Source of the DNA: Blautia sp.
GTDB taxonomy: Bacteria > Bacillota > Clostridia > Lachnospirales > Lachnospiraceae
Reading direction: 5' to 3'
NCBI GenBank assembly: GCA_021772055.1
Contig: JAETNR010000004.1
Span: 62,001 to 126,000, forward strand
Length of the DNA stretch: 64,000 nt
The translations under genes were made by a program, and so were the position numbers. The notes below the pieces were generated by a model, which saw only the letters and a program-made list of their open reading frames with translations, made no database searches and was not told where the DNA came from. Shown piece after piece: positions 8,267 through 17,869 of this stretch (within the stretch, counting starts at the first letter, position 1; the number at the start of each line of letters is the position of its first letter).

Positions 8267-10093
8267 ATGCTGTTTAAAAAGAGTGCGTCTCTGAAAAAAG
8301 TATATTATGGAAGCTTTCTGGCGCTGATCGTTATTCCGATTACAGTTGTTTTTCTGGTTTCAATCAGTGTGCTAAGGATTATGATGTTTGATTCCGCTAT
8401 TACAAATGTCAAAAGTGCTCAGGACAGTATGATGTCTATGCTGGAAGAGGATGTGAATCAGTCGTCTCTTCAGCTGGCTCATTTTGTGTACGTAAACAGC
8501 GGAGAGCTGATAGAACTGGCTGCAGAAACAGATACGGATGAACAGATCGAGAGAAATAGACAGATTCGGAAACTGGAGGAGGCTTTTCAGGTTGCCATAG
8601 CACCGGAGCAGGATATTATTTTAGGGCAGTTCTATATGAAGGACGGACGGGTGACCTCAGTTAAGGATGATGTTTCCATACCTATGAATGAAATTAAGTC
8701 CAGTGAGTGGTATCAGAGCGCTCTGGAGAAAAAAGATGTAGTCAGTGTCGGAACATATGATACAGGAAGAATGTCTCCGACGTATTCCAGACAGAGAAAA
8801 TGGGAGTTTATTATTGTAGCAGCGCTGGCACCTGACATTACTGTGGATCGTACCGGAAAAGTGGAAATGGTTACTTTGTTTTATCGCAGCGGGATTGCCG
8901 CACTGATCCGGGATTATGAGCGTGATAAACGCATAGGACATACTGCCATACTGGACGGGGAGGGAAACGTGATATATCAGGGACACGCATCTGAGGATGC
9001 TGCGTGGTATATTGACCAGCTTGGCATCCGGGAGAAAGGCGTGTATACACAGAAGGTAAAGAATTATGAGGATTCAGGGGAATCAACTGAAAAATATACT
9101 TTTGTTGTGTCCTCTATCCCTGTTATTGGGTGGAAGATCGTGAATTATATGCCTGCCAATATGCTGACAGAAGATTTTAGCAGGCTGGCAATTGTTATGC
9201 TGTCCGTAATCCTGGTGTTGTTTATTCTTTTCTATTGCTTTTCCTGGTATTTCCTTAAAAATATCCTCAATCCCGTACATCGGGTAATCGAAGGGATGGA
9301 AGGAGTTCAGGGAGGAAACCTGGATTTCCATATAGAGCCGGAGGGCCAGAGTGAAATCCGGAAAATGGTTCATTCTTTTAACCGGATGGTACGTATCCTG
9401 AAATCCTCAATCGAGGAAACCAGGCGCGCTGAGGAGATGAAGCATGAAGCGGAGATCAAAGCGCTGCAGTCCCAGATCAATCCTCATTTTTTGGTGAATG
9501 CATTGAACTCGATACGGTTTATGGCCCAGGTTTCCAAGTTTGACGGAATCCGCAAAATGGCAGAAGCCCTGATAAAAATTGTGTCTTGTTCTTTTCGGAG
9601 CAATATCAGCTTTTATACGCTGAGGGAGGAAGTGGAGGTACTGGACAGCTATCTTTATTTAATGAAAATTCGGTATTCAGATGGATTTGAGACAGAATAT
9701 CAGATCGAACAGGAGTGTTTGAATTGCCTGGTTCCCAGACTAATCCTGCAGCCCTTGGTGGAAAATTCAGTAGTACATGGATTTAACGGTGAGGATATGG
9801 GGTTGCTGAAAATTTCCGCGAGGCAGGAGAATGGAAAACTGATCCTGAGTGTCTGGGACAATGGAACGGGGATGTCAGAAGAGGAAATTCAGGAAATTTA
9901 CAGAGGGAAGGTCAGAAGCAGAGACGACAACAGCAGTATCGGCCTGGAAAATGTAATTGCCAGATTGAAGCTGAATTATGGCGGTGATTGTGAAATTTTT
10001 ATAGACAGTACAGTAGGGCAGTATACAGAGATTATGTTAAAGATGCCGATAGAGGAAAAGTGCAATGAAGAGAAAAGTATTGATCGTAGATGA
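8267..10093 (+). CDS. YesM-type sensor histidine kinase
   Basis: A 608-residue membrane kinase. Layout: membrane helix at about residues 15-40, an extracellular Cache-like sensor domain to about 300, a second helix at about 303-325, a HAMP linker, the His_kinase (LytS/YesM) box QSQINPHFLVNALNSI with its phosphoacceptor His, and a HATPase domain with LVENSVVHGF (N box), VWDNGTGM and SIGLENVIARL (G boxes). It overlaps the response regulator gene by 29 bases. Such pairs normally sense extracellular sugars or binding-protein complexes and switch on the adjacent ABC importer, which fits the following genes. Confidence 0.93.
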   Translation: MLFKKSASLKKVYYGSFLALIVIPITVVFLVSISVLRIMMFDSAITNVKSAQDSMMSMLEEDVNQSSLQLAHFVYVNSGELIELAAETDTDEQIERNRQIRKLEEAFQVAIAPEQDIILGQFYMKDGRVTSVKDDVSIPMNEIKSSEWYQSALEKKDVVSVGTYDTGRMSPTYSRQRKWEFIIVAALAPDITVDRTGKVEMVTLFYRSGIAALIRDYERDKRIGHTAILDGEGNVIYQGHASEDAAWYIDQLGIREKGVYTQKVKNYEDSGESTEKYTFVVSSIPVIGWKIVNYMPANMLTEDFSRLAIVMLSVILVLFILFYCFSWYFLKNILNPVHRVIEGMEGVQGGNLDFHIEPEGQSEIRKMVHSFNRMVRILKSSIEETRRAEEMKHEAEIKALQSQINPHFLVNALNSIRFMAQVSKFDGIRKMAEALIKIVSCSFRSNISFYTLREEVEVLDSYLYLMKIRYSDGFETEYQIEQECLNCLVPRLILQPLVENSVVHGFNGEDMGLLKISARQENGKLILSVWDNGTGMSEEEIQEIYRGKVRSRDDNSSIGLENVIARLKLNYGGDCEIFIDSTVGQYTEIMLKMPIEEKCNEEKSIDRR

Positions 10094-11585
10094 TGAAACA
10101 ATTGTAAGAGTTACCTTGCGTTCGATGATTCGCTGGGAAGATTATGGAATGGAAATAGCTGCTGACTGTAACAGCGGATTCCAGGCTTTGTCGTATTTGC
10201 AGAATAATTCCGTTGACCTTTTGATTACAGATGCAAAGATGCCGGAAATGAGCGGGATAGAGCTTTTACGCAGATTAAGCGGTATCGGCAAAATGCCGAT
10301 TGCCCTTGTTCTGTCAGGATACAATGAATTTGAACTGGTGCGTGAAGCATTTCGGCTGGGTGCCAGTGACTATTTGCTCAAGGAAGACTTGACACCGGAA
10401 AGCCTGGTCCGTACCATAAAAAGTCTTGGAGAAAAATATTGGAATTTTTCTAAAGAGGATAAAGAGAAGAAGGATTTCGCACAAAAAGAGAAAACGATTG
10501 TTTTGCCGGAGTCAGGAACTTACGGGGCAGCAATTTTAACGGTGGATGATCTCTATCATCAAACGGCCAGATTTGGCGGAAATCTGAGAGAAATGATGGA
10601 GATTCCTATGCTGGAGCTGGCGCGCCAGATTCCCCGGGTGAGTAAAAGAGCACAGTTGTTTTCTGTGCATCCCGGGTATATTGTTTTTTTATATTCGGTG
10701 AATGATATTCCTCTTTACCAGTGCGATATGCTTTCTGTACTTCGGCAGATGCAGGCGGTATGGAGAGACTATATGAATCTGATGGTTTCCGCTGCTGTGA
10801 GCGGACCGGCGGAAGCGGAAAAACTGGCGGAGGTATTGGATAAATGCGAGAGAATGCTGATTTTTTCGCCTCTTGGCGGAAAGGCCTCCGTTACTGCAGA
10901 GTGGAAATGCGAAAATCTGCTGCAGGGGTTGGAGGAAGCAGAGAAAAGGTACGAAAAGCTTTTGAGCTGCCTTTATAGTATGGATGAAATACAGTTTGAA
11001 CAGAAAAAACAGGAATGCTTTCAATATCTGGAGAAGCTGGGACAAGAAGAGGCCAGGGAAGAAATTTTGCGGCTCATCGCATTGCTGGCAAGAAAATTCC
11101 GGGAATATGAGGAAGATTTCTTTTCGGTTTTTGTAGATGAGATAGATTATTATGAAAAAATAGGCAGATTGGAAACCATGCGGGAAATGGAATTATGGCT
11201 GAATAATTATCTGCGTTGGGAAATGGAATATCTGAAAAACCGTACCAATGACCGCCAGATGGACGTTATTTTTCGGGCCAAGAGCTTTATTTCTGATAAT
11301 TATGCCAATCCGGAACTGACATTGGGGACCGTGGCGGATTATGTGGGCTTTAATGAAAAATATTTTACAAGCAAATTTACGAAGGAGACGGGATGTACAT
11401 TTCGGGATTATCTGACCGATCTGCGTCTTGGACGGGCCAGAACGTTGATAGAAACGACAGATTTAAAGATGTATGAGATCAGTGAACGGGTCGGATATAA
11501 TAATGTGGAGCATTTTAACCGGATGTTTAAGAAATATATGGGAATCAGCCCGGGAGATTACAAAAGGACAAAAAGGAAAAGCTGA
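10065..11585 (+). CDS. YesN-type response regulator with AraC DNA-binding domain
   Basis: A 506-residue regulator. The receiver domain is at residues 1-120 with the acidic pocket (IVDDET), the phosphoacceptor Asp (LLITDAKMPEMSG) and the conserved Lys (DYLLKEDLT). A middle region of about 270 residues is unassigned and helical. The C-terminal AraC domain has two helix-turn-helix motifs (LGTVADYVGFNEKYFTSKF, YEISERVGYNNVEHFNRMFKK) ending GISPGDYKR. It starts inside the kinase gene, so the two are translationally linked. Its likely target is the promoter region at 11586-11677 before the binding-protein gene. Confidence 0.93.
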   Translation: MKRKVLIVDDETIVRVTLRSMIRWEDYGMEIAADCNSGFQALSYLQNNSVDLLITDAKMPEMSGIELLRRLSGIGKMPIALVLSGYNEFELVREAFRLGASDYLLKEDLTPESLVRTIKSLGEKYWNFSKEDKEKKDFAQKEKTIVLPESGTYGAAILTVDDLYHQTARFGGNLREMMEIPMLELARQIPRVSKRAQLFSVHPGYIVFLYSVNDIPLYQCDMLSVLRQMQAVWRDYMNLMVSAAVSGPAEAEKLAEVLDKCERMLIFSPLGGKASVTAEWKCENLLQGLEEAEKRYEKLLSCLYSMDEIQFEQKKQECFQYLEKLGQEEAREEILRLIALLARKFREYEEDFFSVFVDEIDYYEKIGRLETMREMELWLNNYLRWEMEYLKNRTNDRQMDVIFRAKSFISDNYANPELTLGTVADYVGFNEKYFTSKFTKETGCTFRDYLTDLRLGRARTLIETTDLKMYEISERVGYNNVEHFNRMFKKYMGISPGDYKRTKRKS

Positions 11586-11677
11586 CAAAACATCAAGAAA
11601 TCAAACCTTATTTCATAGCGAAATCATCTTTAAATTGCTAAAATATTTTCAACAAATAAAAAAACGGAGGTTTTATT

Positions 11678-12973
11678 ATGAAAAAGAAACTTGCAGCAAT
11701 GATGATGTGTGCAGCAATGGCCGTAACTTCTGTTGGAATCGTACCGGTTCAGGCAGAGGAAGATTTAAGCGGAGAATTGGTATTTGCAATCTGGGATAAC
11801 AACCTGATGGATTTTATTGACAGCAACGATATGGTTGGGAAATTCCAGGAAAAATATCCGGATGCCGACATTGAAGTAGAGAAGATCAAAGATGATTCCG
11901 AGTACTGGAATGCGATGAAGATGCGTGCTTCTGCAAACCAGCTTCCGGATGTTATGTTTAACAAACCATTTACGCTTTCAAGATTCCAGGATTACCTTAT
12001 TGATTTATCTGACCTGGAGGCAACAAAGAACAATATTCTGGCAGAAGGATACGCTATGGACGGAAAAGTTCTGGGTCTTCCTATGACATTTGGCTATGAA
12101 TATGTATATTACTGGAAAGATATGTTTGAGGAAGCAGGCGTGGAGGTTCCTACCACATGGCCTGAATTCGAAGAGGTAACAAAGAAGCTGCAGGAATACT
12201 ATGGTGCGGAGAATGAGGATTTCATGGCTCTGGCATTGGGTGCAAAGGATGAATGGCCGGACTATCCGTTTATGGAATTCATGCCTGCATTGGAAAGCGG
12301 AAACGGGAAAAACTGGAGTTCTATGGCAGAAACGGATGAACCGTTTGCTGAGGGTACTGATATTCAGAAAGCCTACAGCAAAGTATATAATCTGTTCTCT
12401 TCAGGGGTCTGCGGAAAAGATCCGCTGGGCCTTGGAAATGATCAGGCAACCGCATTGTTTGCGCAGAAGCAGGCAGCTATCATCGCTCTTGGTGATTGGG
12501 GATTGCAGAATATCGTAAGCGGAGCAGATGATACATCAGAGCTTGGAACCTTCTACCTTCCGGCAAGAAATAGCGAAGATGAACCGTTCCGTGTAATGGC
12601 GCTTGGAGATTCCCTGATGGGAGTAACGACACACAGCCAGAATCCGGAACTTGCAAAAGCGTTTGTTGAGTGGTTTTACAGCGAGGATTGGTATCCGGAC
12701 TACATCAATTATGTAACCAGTTCTTCTTCCATGAGCAATTTCCCAAAAGAAAAAGATCCGATTCTGGCCGAATCAGATGAGGCACAGCCGGACGCAGAGC
12801 TGGTAATGTATGACGGTGGAAACGATGCTTTTCAGGCTATTCAGAATGAGACTACCTTTGATTATAAGAAACTTGGTGCAGAAATGTTTACAGAGGGATT
12901 TGATCTGGACGCAAGACTGGGTGAGCTGAATGAAAAATGGGCGGCAGCCAGAGAAAAGCTTGGTATTGAATAA
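11678..12973 (+). CDS. extracellular sugar-binding protein of an ABC importer
   Basis: A 431-residue family-1 solute-binding protein. The N-terminus is a signal peptide (MKKKLAAMMMCAAMAVTSVG) with a likely signal peptidase I site after VPVQA. There is no lipobox cysteine at the cleavage point, which is unusual for a monoderm binding protein; the only early Cys, residue 11, is in the middle of the hydrophobic core with poor lipobox context. The mature part has features of carbohydrate-binding proteins (NNLMDFIDSNDMVGKFQEKYP, VTTHSQNPELAKAFVEWFYS). RBS CGGAGG precedes the ATG. Two permease genes follow. Confidence 0.9.
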   Translation: MKKKLAAMMMCAAMAVTSVGIVPVQAEEDLSGELVFAIWDNNLMDFIDSNDMVGKFQEKYPDADIEVEKIKDDSEYWNAMKMRASANQLPDVMFNKPFTLSRFQDYLIDLSDLEATKNNILAEGYAMDGKVLGLPMTFGYEYVYYWKDMFEEAGVEVPTTWPEFEEVTKKLQEYYGAENEDFMALALGAKDEWPDYPFMEFMPALESGNGKNWSSMAETDEPFAEGTDIQKAYSKVYNLFSSGVCGKDPLGLGNDQATALFAQKQAAIIALGDWGLQNIVSGADDTSELGTFYLPARNSEDEPFRVMALGDSLMGVTTHSQNPELAKAFVEWFYSEDWYPDYINYVTSSSSMSNFPKEKDPILAESDEAQPDAELVMYDGGNDAFQAIQNETTFDYKKLGAEMFTEGFDLDARLGELNEKWAAAREKLGIE

Positions 12974-12987
12974 TTAAATGAAGCTTT

Positions 12988-13015
12988 GGGGCTGTAATTT
13001 ATACAGCCCCTTTTA
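12988..13015 (+). terminator. intercistronic terminator-like hairpin after the sugar-binding protein gene
   Basis: A perfect 9-bp stem (GGGGCTGTA with TACAGCCCC, loop of 5) is followed by TTTT. It lies between the binding-protein and permease genes, where a partial terminator commonly gives an excess of binding protein over permease transcript. Confidence 0.85.
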
Positions 13016-13036
13016 TATGATAAGGAGTCGAAAAAA

Positions 13037-13927
13037 ATGAAAACATTAGAGAAGGAACGTAAACGCTTTATCCTTTTGTCACTGTGCATTCCGATGGCTT
13101 TGCTGATTGCGTTTGTTGTGTTTCCGGCAATCGACCTGTTCCGCATGAGCCTGACTAACTGGGATGGATATTCTCCCTCAAGCGATTTCATTGCACTTGA
13201 TAATTATATTTCCATGTTTAAAAATAAAGACTTGTGGATGTCCCTGAAAAATAATGCGGTGTATTTTGTGGTACATTTATGTATGATTCCGGTAGAGCTT
13301 GCGTTCGCCGTACTTCTGAATTCTAAGCTGCGTGCAGCGAAATTTTATAAAACAATGGTATTTATGCCGTATATTATCAACGGCGTGGCAATTGCTTACG
13401 CCTTTTCTTATTTCTTTTCTCCGATTAACGGTGCATTTGACGAAATTTTATCTGTGGTCCATTTGGACTTCCTTTCCAGAAGCTGGCTCTCTGACAGCGG
13501 CATTGTAAATTATGTTTTGTCCTTTGTATCACTTTGGAGGTTTTCGGGGTATCATGTGATTCTCTTTATGGCAGCCCTGCAGTCCCTGCCCCAGGATGTG
13601 CAGGAGGCAGCAGTGGTGGACGGCGCCTCTGCCTGGCAGATATTTAAATATATTCAGATACCGTCTATTATGTTAATGGTAGATTTTGTCCTGTTTGAAA
13701 ATATCCGCGGTGCGCTGCAGGTATTTGACATTCCGTTTGTTATGACAGGCGGAGGACCTGGCTATGCTTCCTCTACATTTACTCTGTACACCATTGATAC
13801 GGCATTTAAATATTCCAATTTCGGACTGGCATCCACCATGGCTGTGGCAATCATGGTTATGATCGTGATCCTTTATGTGATGCAGAATAAGATCATTCAC
13901 GGTTTTGTACTGAAAGGAGATAAATAG
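13037..13927 (+). CDS. sugar ABC transporter permease (MalF/UgpA-like)
   Basis: A 296-residue polytopic permease of the carbohydrate-uptake type. The EAA loop reads QEAAVVDGASAWQIFKYIQIPSI, the cytoplasmic helix that docks to the ATPase. Several hydrophobic segments are visible, starting at about residue 12. It is followed by a second permease with two bases between. No ATP-binding subunit is encoded in this operon, so the importer probably borrows a shared MsmK-type ATPase from elsewhere in the genome. Confidence 0.92.
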   Translation: MKTLEKERKRFILLSLCIPMALLIAFVVFPAIDLFRMSLTNWDGYSPSSDFIALDNYISMFKNKDLWMSLKNNAVYFVVHLCMIPVELAFAVLLNSKLRAAKFYKTMVFMPYIINGVAIAYAFSYFFSPINGAFDEILSVVHLDFLSRSWLSDSGIVNYVLSFVSLWRFSGYHVILFMAALQSLPQDVQEAAVVDGASAWQIFKYIQIPSIMLMVDFVLFENIRGALQVFDIPFVMTGGGPGYASSTFTLYTIDTAFKYSNFGLASTMAVAIMVMIVILYVMQNKIIHGFVLKGDK

Positions 13928-13929
13928 GC

Positions 13930-14763
13930 ATGAAAAAACGTACGCTGCTTCAGATACTACAACAGATTATCTGCATTGGAATGGTGCTGATCGTGCTGGC
14001 TCCGATCGTGCTGACACTGTTTGCTGCCTTTAAAACGAAAGGAGATATGGTAACCACCTCTCCGCTTTTGCTTCCTTCCTTTGAAAGAATCACGCTGGAT
14101 AATTTCAGAAAGGTTCTGGGAGACAAATATCTCCTGATAGGCTTGAAAAATACAGGGATTCTTCTGATAGTCAGTGTCTTTTTCAACGTTATGTTCGGAA
14201 CAGTTACTGCATTTATCATAGAACGGTTTGAATTCAGATTCAAAAAATGTATCGTTGCACTGTTTTTTATCGGTATGCTGATTCCAACATTTGTTACGGA
14301 GATTGCCCGTTTCAAGATTATCAATGGAATTCATCTTTACAATACGCTGGGAGGACCTATTGTGATTTATGTGGCATCTGATTTGATGCAGCTTTATATA
14401 TACCGCCAATTTATTTCAACCCTTCCGGTGGCTCTGGATGAGAGTGCTTTGCTGGACGGCTGTAATTATTTCCAGTTGTTTTTTAAGATTATTTTCCCAT
14501 TGCTGTCTCCGGCCACAGCGACTGTTGTGATTATCAAAGCTATTAACATTATTAATGATATGTATATTCCTTATTTGTATATGCCGAAAAATAAGCTCAG
14601 AACACTGACTACATTCCTGATGAATTTTGCTAATGCGCAGCAAGGGTCCTGGCAATCTCTGGCGGCAGGTATTATAATTATAATGCTGCCGACAGTCCTG
14701 ATTTATTTATTTTTCCAGAAATACATTCTGGCAGGTGTGGCAGCAGGTGCTGTAAAAGGCTGA
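13930..14763 (+). CDS. sugar ABC transporter permease (MalG/UgpE-like)
   Basis: A 277-residue permease, partner of the preceding one. The EAA loop is DESALLDGCNYFQLFFKIIFPLL. Six hydrophobic segments are apparent. It ends 21 bases before the beta-galactosidase gene, and an RBS (CAGGAGG) in that gap serves the enzyme, so permeases and enzyme are on one transcript. The link to a beta-galactosidase suggests that the imported sugar is a galactoside or a galactose-containing oligosaccharide (inference). Confidence 0.92.
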   Translation: MKKRTLLQILQQIICIGMVLIVLAPIVLTLFAAFKTKGDMVTTSPLLLPSFERITLDNFRKVLGDKYLLIGLKNTGILLIVSVFFNVMFGTVTAFIIERFEFRFKKCIVALFFIGMLIPTFVTEIARFKIINGIHLYNTLGGPIVIYVASDLMQLYIYRQFISTLPVALDESALLDGCNYFQLFFKIIFPLLSPATATVVIIKAINIINDMYIPYLYMPKNKLRTLTTFLMNFANAQQGSWQSLAAGIIIIMLPTVLIYLFFQKYILAGVAAGAVKG

Positions 14764-14784
14764 AAACAGTTACAGGAGGAGAAT

Positions 14785-17619
14785 ATGAAACCAGATTTAA
14801 CGTGGCTGGAAAATCCGGAGGTATTTCAGGTAAACCGTCTGGATGCCCATTCGGATCATCATTTTTATGAGTCAGAAGAGGATATGGAAAATGGACGGGA
14901 GAGTCTGCGCCAGTCTTTAAATGGAACCTGGCGGTTTGCATGGAGCCGTAATCCGGAGGAGCGCCCTGCGGATTTTTACAGGGAAGATGCGGATATCAGC
15001 AATTTCGGGGAAATTCAGGTGCCGGGACATATAGAGCTGCAGGGGTATGATAAAATCCACTATATTAATACCATGTATCCGTGGGAAGGACATGCTTTTC
15101 TGCGTCCGCCGTACGTGGATTGGGAGCATAATCCGGTGGGCAGCTATGTGAAAGAATTTGACCTGAACCCGGGATTGGTGGGAAAGCGGGTCTGCATTTC
15201 CTTTCAGGGGGTGGAGGAAGCACTCTACCTGTGGCTGAACGGCCGGTTTGTAGGATATGCGGAGGACAGCTTTACCCCGTCGGAATTTGATTTAACGCCA
15301 TACATCAGAGAAAAAGGAAACTGTCTCTGTGCGGAAGTATATAAAAGAAGCAGTGCAGCCTGGATCGAGGATCAGGATTTCTTCCGGTTCTCCGGGATTT
15401 TCCGGGATGTGTATCTTTATGGAAAGCCGCAGGCACATGTAGAAGACCTGTGGGCAAAAGCAGGCCTTAAAGAGGATTACAGCACAGGAAGCCTGGCGCT
15501 GGAGGTGAAGACCTCGGGAAATGCAGGAAAGGTAAAATGGGAGCTGCTGAATCCTGACGGAAAACAGGTACTAAGCGGTGAACTGGAGCAGACAGAAGAA
15601 ATTCATAAATGGACTGCTGCAGGTATTTTTCTGGAGAAGGTAAAAAAATGGGACATAGGGCAGCCGAATTTGTATCGGCTTTTGGTTCGCCTGTATGATA
15701 AAAAGGAAAATCTGGTGGAAGTTGTGCCATATAAGACTGGTTTCCGCAGATTTGAAATTAAAGACAGGATTATGCTGTTAAACGGAAAACGCCTCATCAT
15801 AAACGGCGTAAACCGGCACGAGTGGAATCCAAACCGGGGACGATCCATTACAGAAGAGGATATGCGTAAGGATATTGAGATTTTTAAGAAAAACAATATC
15901 AATGCGGTGCGTACCTGCCATTATCCGGATCAGAGTCTGTGGTACCGGCTTTGCGATGAAGCCGGTATTGTGATGATGGACGAAACAAATCTTGAGAGCC
16001 ACGGCTCCTGGCAGAAAATGGGCCAGTGTGAGCCATCCTGGAATGTGCCGGGATCAGATGCCCGTTGGGAAGCCTGTGTAGTGGACAGGGCGGCCTCCAT
16101 GCTGGAGCGTGATAAAAACCATCCGGCTATTTTGTGGTGGTCCTGCGGAAATGAGTCTTATGCAGGAACCTGTATTCAGGCCATGAGCCGTTATTTCCAT
16201 GAAAAGGATCCATCCAGATGTGTTCATTATGAAGGCGTTTTTTGGAACCGGGAATACCGCAGCATCAGTGATGTGGAAAGCAGGATGTATGCTTATCCGG
16301 AGGAAATCCGAGACTATTTGGAAAATGATCCGGACAAACCGTTCCTTCTTTGTGAATATATGCATGACATGGGAAATTCCATAGGCGGGATGGAAAGCTA
16401 TATCCGGCTTCTGGAGGAGTTTCCTATGTATCAGGGCGGTTTTATCTGGGATTATATTGATCAGGCTGTTTATTATGAGGATCAGAACGGCAGAGAAGTT
16501 CTGGGCTATGGAGGGGACTTCCTGGATCGGCCTACGGATTATGCGTTCAGCGGAAACGGAATTGTGTTTGCCGACCGGACGGAGAAACCGGCCATGCAGG
16601 AAGTAAGATACTGGTACAGTACCCCGGAGGAGCGCTCCTGGCAGGACGAGAGAAACGCCGCAGAGTATGCACTGGCGAAGGAGCGGATAGAGAAGCAACT
16701 GCGGATCAGGGATAAAAAGTCCATCCGTGTGGTTCATGGAGATCTGACATTGGGAATCCATGGGGAAGACTTTGACATGATTTTCGGATATGGGGAAGGC
16801 GGGCCGGTTTCCCTGAGCTATCATGGAAAAGAATGTCTGTACCGCGCACCAAAGCCAGCATTCTGGAGAGCTTCCACAGAAAATGACAAGGGCTGCGGTT
16901 TTCCGGAAAAAAGCGCACAGTGGATGGCAGCAGATATGTTTTCGACCTGTACGGACTGCCGGATAACGGAGTATGCAAAGGATCAGGTGATTCCGTTTGA
17001 AGTGCGGGATGTGGCAGGACGATGCCCGGCACGCGGGGATTTGGAGCTGATTGAAATTGCATATACATTTAGAACCGCGACAGTACCGCAGACAACCGTC
17101 GATGTGATCTACACGGTGCATCCGTCCGGGCTTCTTCATGTAAAAATGCACTACTACGGGCAAAAGGTGCTTCCGCAGCTGCCGGAATTCGGACTTCGTC
17201 TGATCCTTCCGGAATCTGTAAAGAAGGATACCTGGGAGGGGTTATCGGGAGAAACCTATCCGGACCGTAAAAAGGGCGGAAGTTTCGGCATTCATGAAGA
17301 AGAAACAGGAATTCCGGACTATCTTGTTCCCCAGGAGTGCAGAAATCATGCGGACACCTGCAGGGCAGAAATCGGAGCATTTAAAATCCTCATGGATAAA
17401 GAGCGTTTTCATTTTTCAGCGGTTCCCTACACGCCGGAAGAGCTGGAAAATGCTCTGCATAAAGAGGAACTTCACGAATCCTGCAGAACGGTGGTAAGTA
17501 TTCTTGGAGAAATGCGGGGAGTCGGCGGAATTAACAGTTGGGGTGCAGACGTGGAAGAACCCTACCGGATTTCAGGAGAAAAAGATATAGAATTTGGATT
17601 TTATATCTGTGGGAAATAG
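14785..17619 (+). CDS. glycoside hydrolase family 2 beta-galactosidase (LacZ-type)
   Basis: A 944-residue cytoplasmic enzyme, close to the usual LacZ length. Domain order: sugar-binding jelly roll (about 40-200), immunoglobulin-like domain (about 210-315), TIM barrel (about 320-600) and a C-terminal beta-sandwich (Bgal_small, about 690-940). The acid/base Glu lies in WWSCGNES (Glu457) and the nucleophile in LLCEYMHDMGN (Glu524). RHEWNP and NAVRTCHYP are also classical LacZ stretches. No signal peptide is present, so the substrate must be imported by the upstream ABC transporter. True substrate may be lactose, galacto-oligosaccharides or a host glycan fragment. Confidence 0.95.
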   Translation: MKPDLTWLENPEVFQVNRLDAHSDHHFYESEEDMENGRESLRQSLNGTWRFAWSRNPEERPADFYREDADISNFGEIQVPGHIELQGYDKIHYINTMYPWEGHAFLRPPYVDWEHNPVGSYVKEFDLNPGLVGKRVCISFQGVEEALYLWLNGRFVGYAEDSFTPSEFDLTPYIREKGNCLCAEVYKRSSAAWIEDQDFFRFSGIFRDVYLYGKPQAHVEDLWAKAGLKEDYSTGSLALEVKTSGNAGKVKWELLNPDGKQVLSGELEQTEEIHKWTAAGIFLEKVKKWDIGQPNLYRLLVRLYDKKENLVEVVPYKTGFRRFEIKDRIMLLNGKRLIINGVNRHEWNPNRGRSITEEDMRKDIEIFKKNNINAVRTCHYPDQSLWYRLCDEAGIVMMDETNLESHGSWQKMGQCEPSWNVPGSDARWEACVVDRAASMLERDKNHPAILWWSCGNESYAGTCIQAMSRYFHEKDPSRCVHYEGVFWNREYRSISDVESRMYAYPEEIRDYLENDPDKPFLLCEYMHDMGNSIGGMESYIRLLEEFPMYQGGFIWDYIDQAVYYEDQNGREVLGYGGDFLDRPTDYAFSGNGIVFADRTEKPAMQEVRYWYSTPEERSWQDERNAAEYALAKERIEKQLRIRDKKSIRVVHGDLTLGIHGEDFDMIFGYGEGGPVSLSYHGKECLYRAPKPAFWRASTENDKGCGFPEKSAQWMAADMFSTCTDCRITEYAKDQVIPFEVRDVAGRCPARGDLELIEIAYTFRTATVPQTTVDVIYTVHPSGLLHVKMHYYGQKVLPQLPEFGLRLILPESVKKDTWEGLSGETYPDRKKGGSFGIHEEETGIPDYLVPQECRNHADTCRAEIGAFKILMDKERFHFSAVPYTPEELENALHKEELHESCRTVVSILGEMRGVGGINSWGADVEEPYRISGEKDIEFGFYICGK

Positions 17620-17634
17620 CTGATTTGTTATTTT

Positions 17635-17660
17635 AAAGGACTTCTTCGGAGGTCCTTTTT
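17635..17660 (+). terminator. intrinsic terminator of the sugar operon
   Basis: A 10-bp stem (AAAGGACTTC with GAGGTCCTTT, one G-T pair) closes on a TTCG tetraloop and runs into a T tract. It lies 16 bases after the beta-galactosidase stop. Confidence 0.9.
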
Positions 17661-17804
17661 GTTTGCGCATTTAACAGAAAGTTCGGATGTCTTATGGCGG
17701 ACAAGGGGCAGTTCAGATTAATTTCATGCAGGATTCGCACCTTTATTAGTAAAGTTTATGATACTATAAAAAATATTGTGCTTTGGAAAATAATGGCAAT
17801 ACAG

Positions 17805-17833
17805 TTTACATAATTTGCGAAATCTGGTACAAT
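17805..17833 (+). promoter_or_regulatory. sigma-A-type promoter for the rhomboid gene
   Basis: TTTACA, a 17-base spacer, then TACAAT. It lies about 36 bases upstream of the rhomboid start. Confidence 0.65.
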
Positions 17834-17869
17834 GACTCTGACTAAAAAAATAGCATAAAGGAGACATAT

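Noticed and set aside
16054..17163. Long minus-strand frame (369 codons) within the beta-galactosidase gene
   Set aside because: It lies wholly inside a strongly supported gene, has no RBS and no family resemblance.
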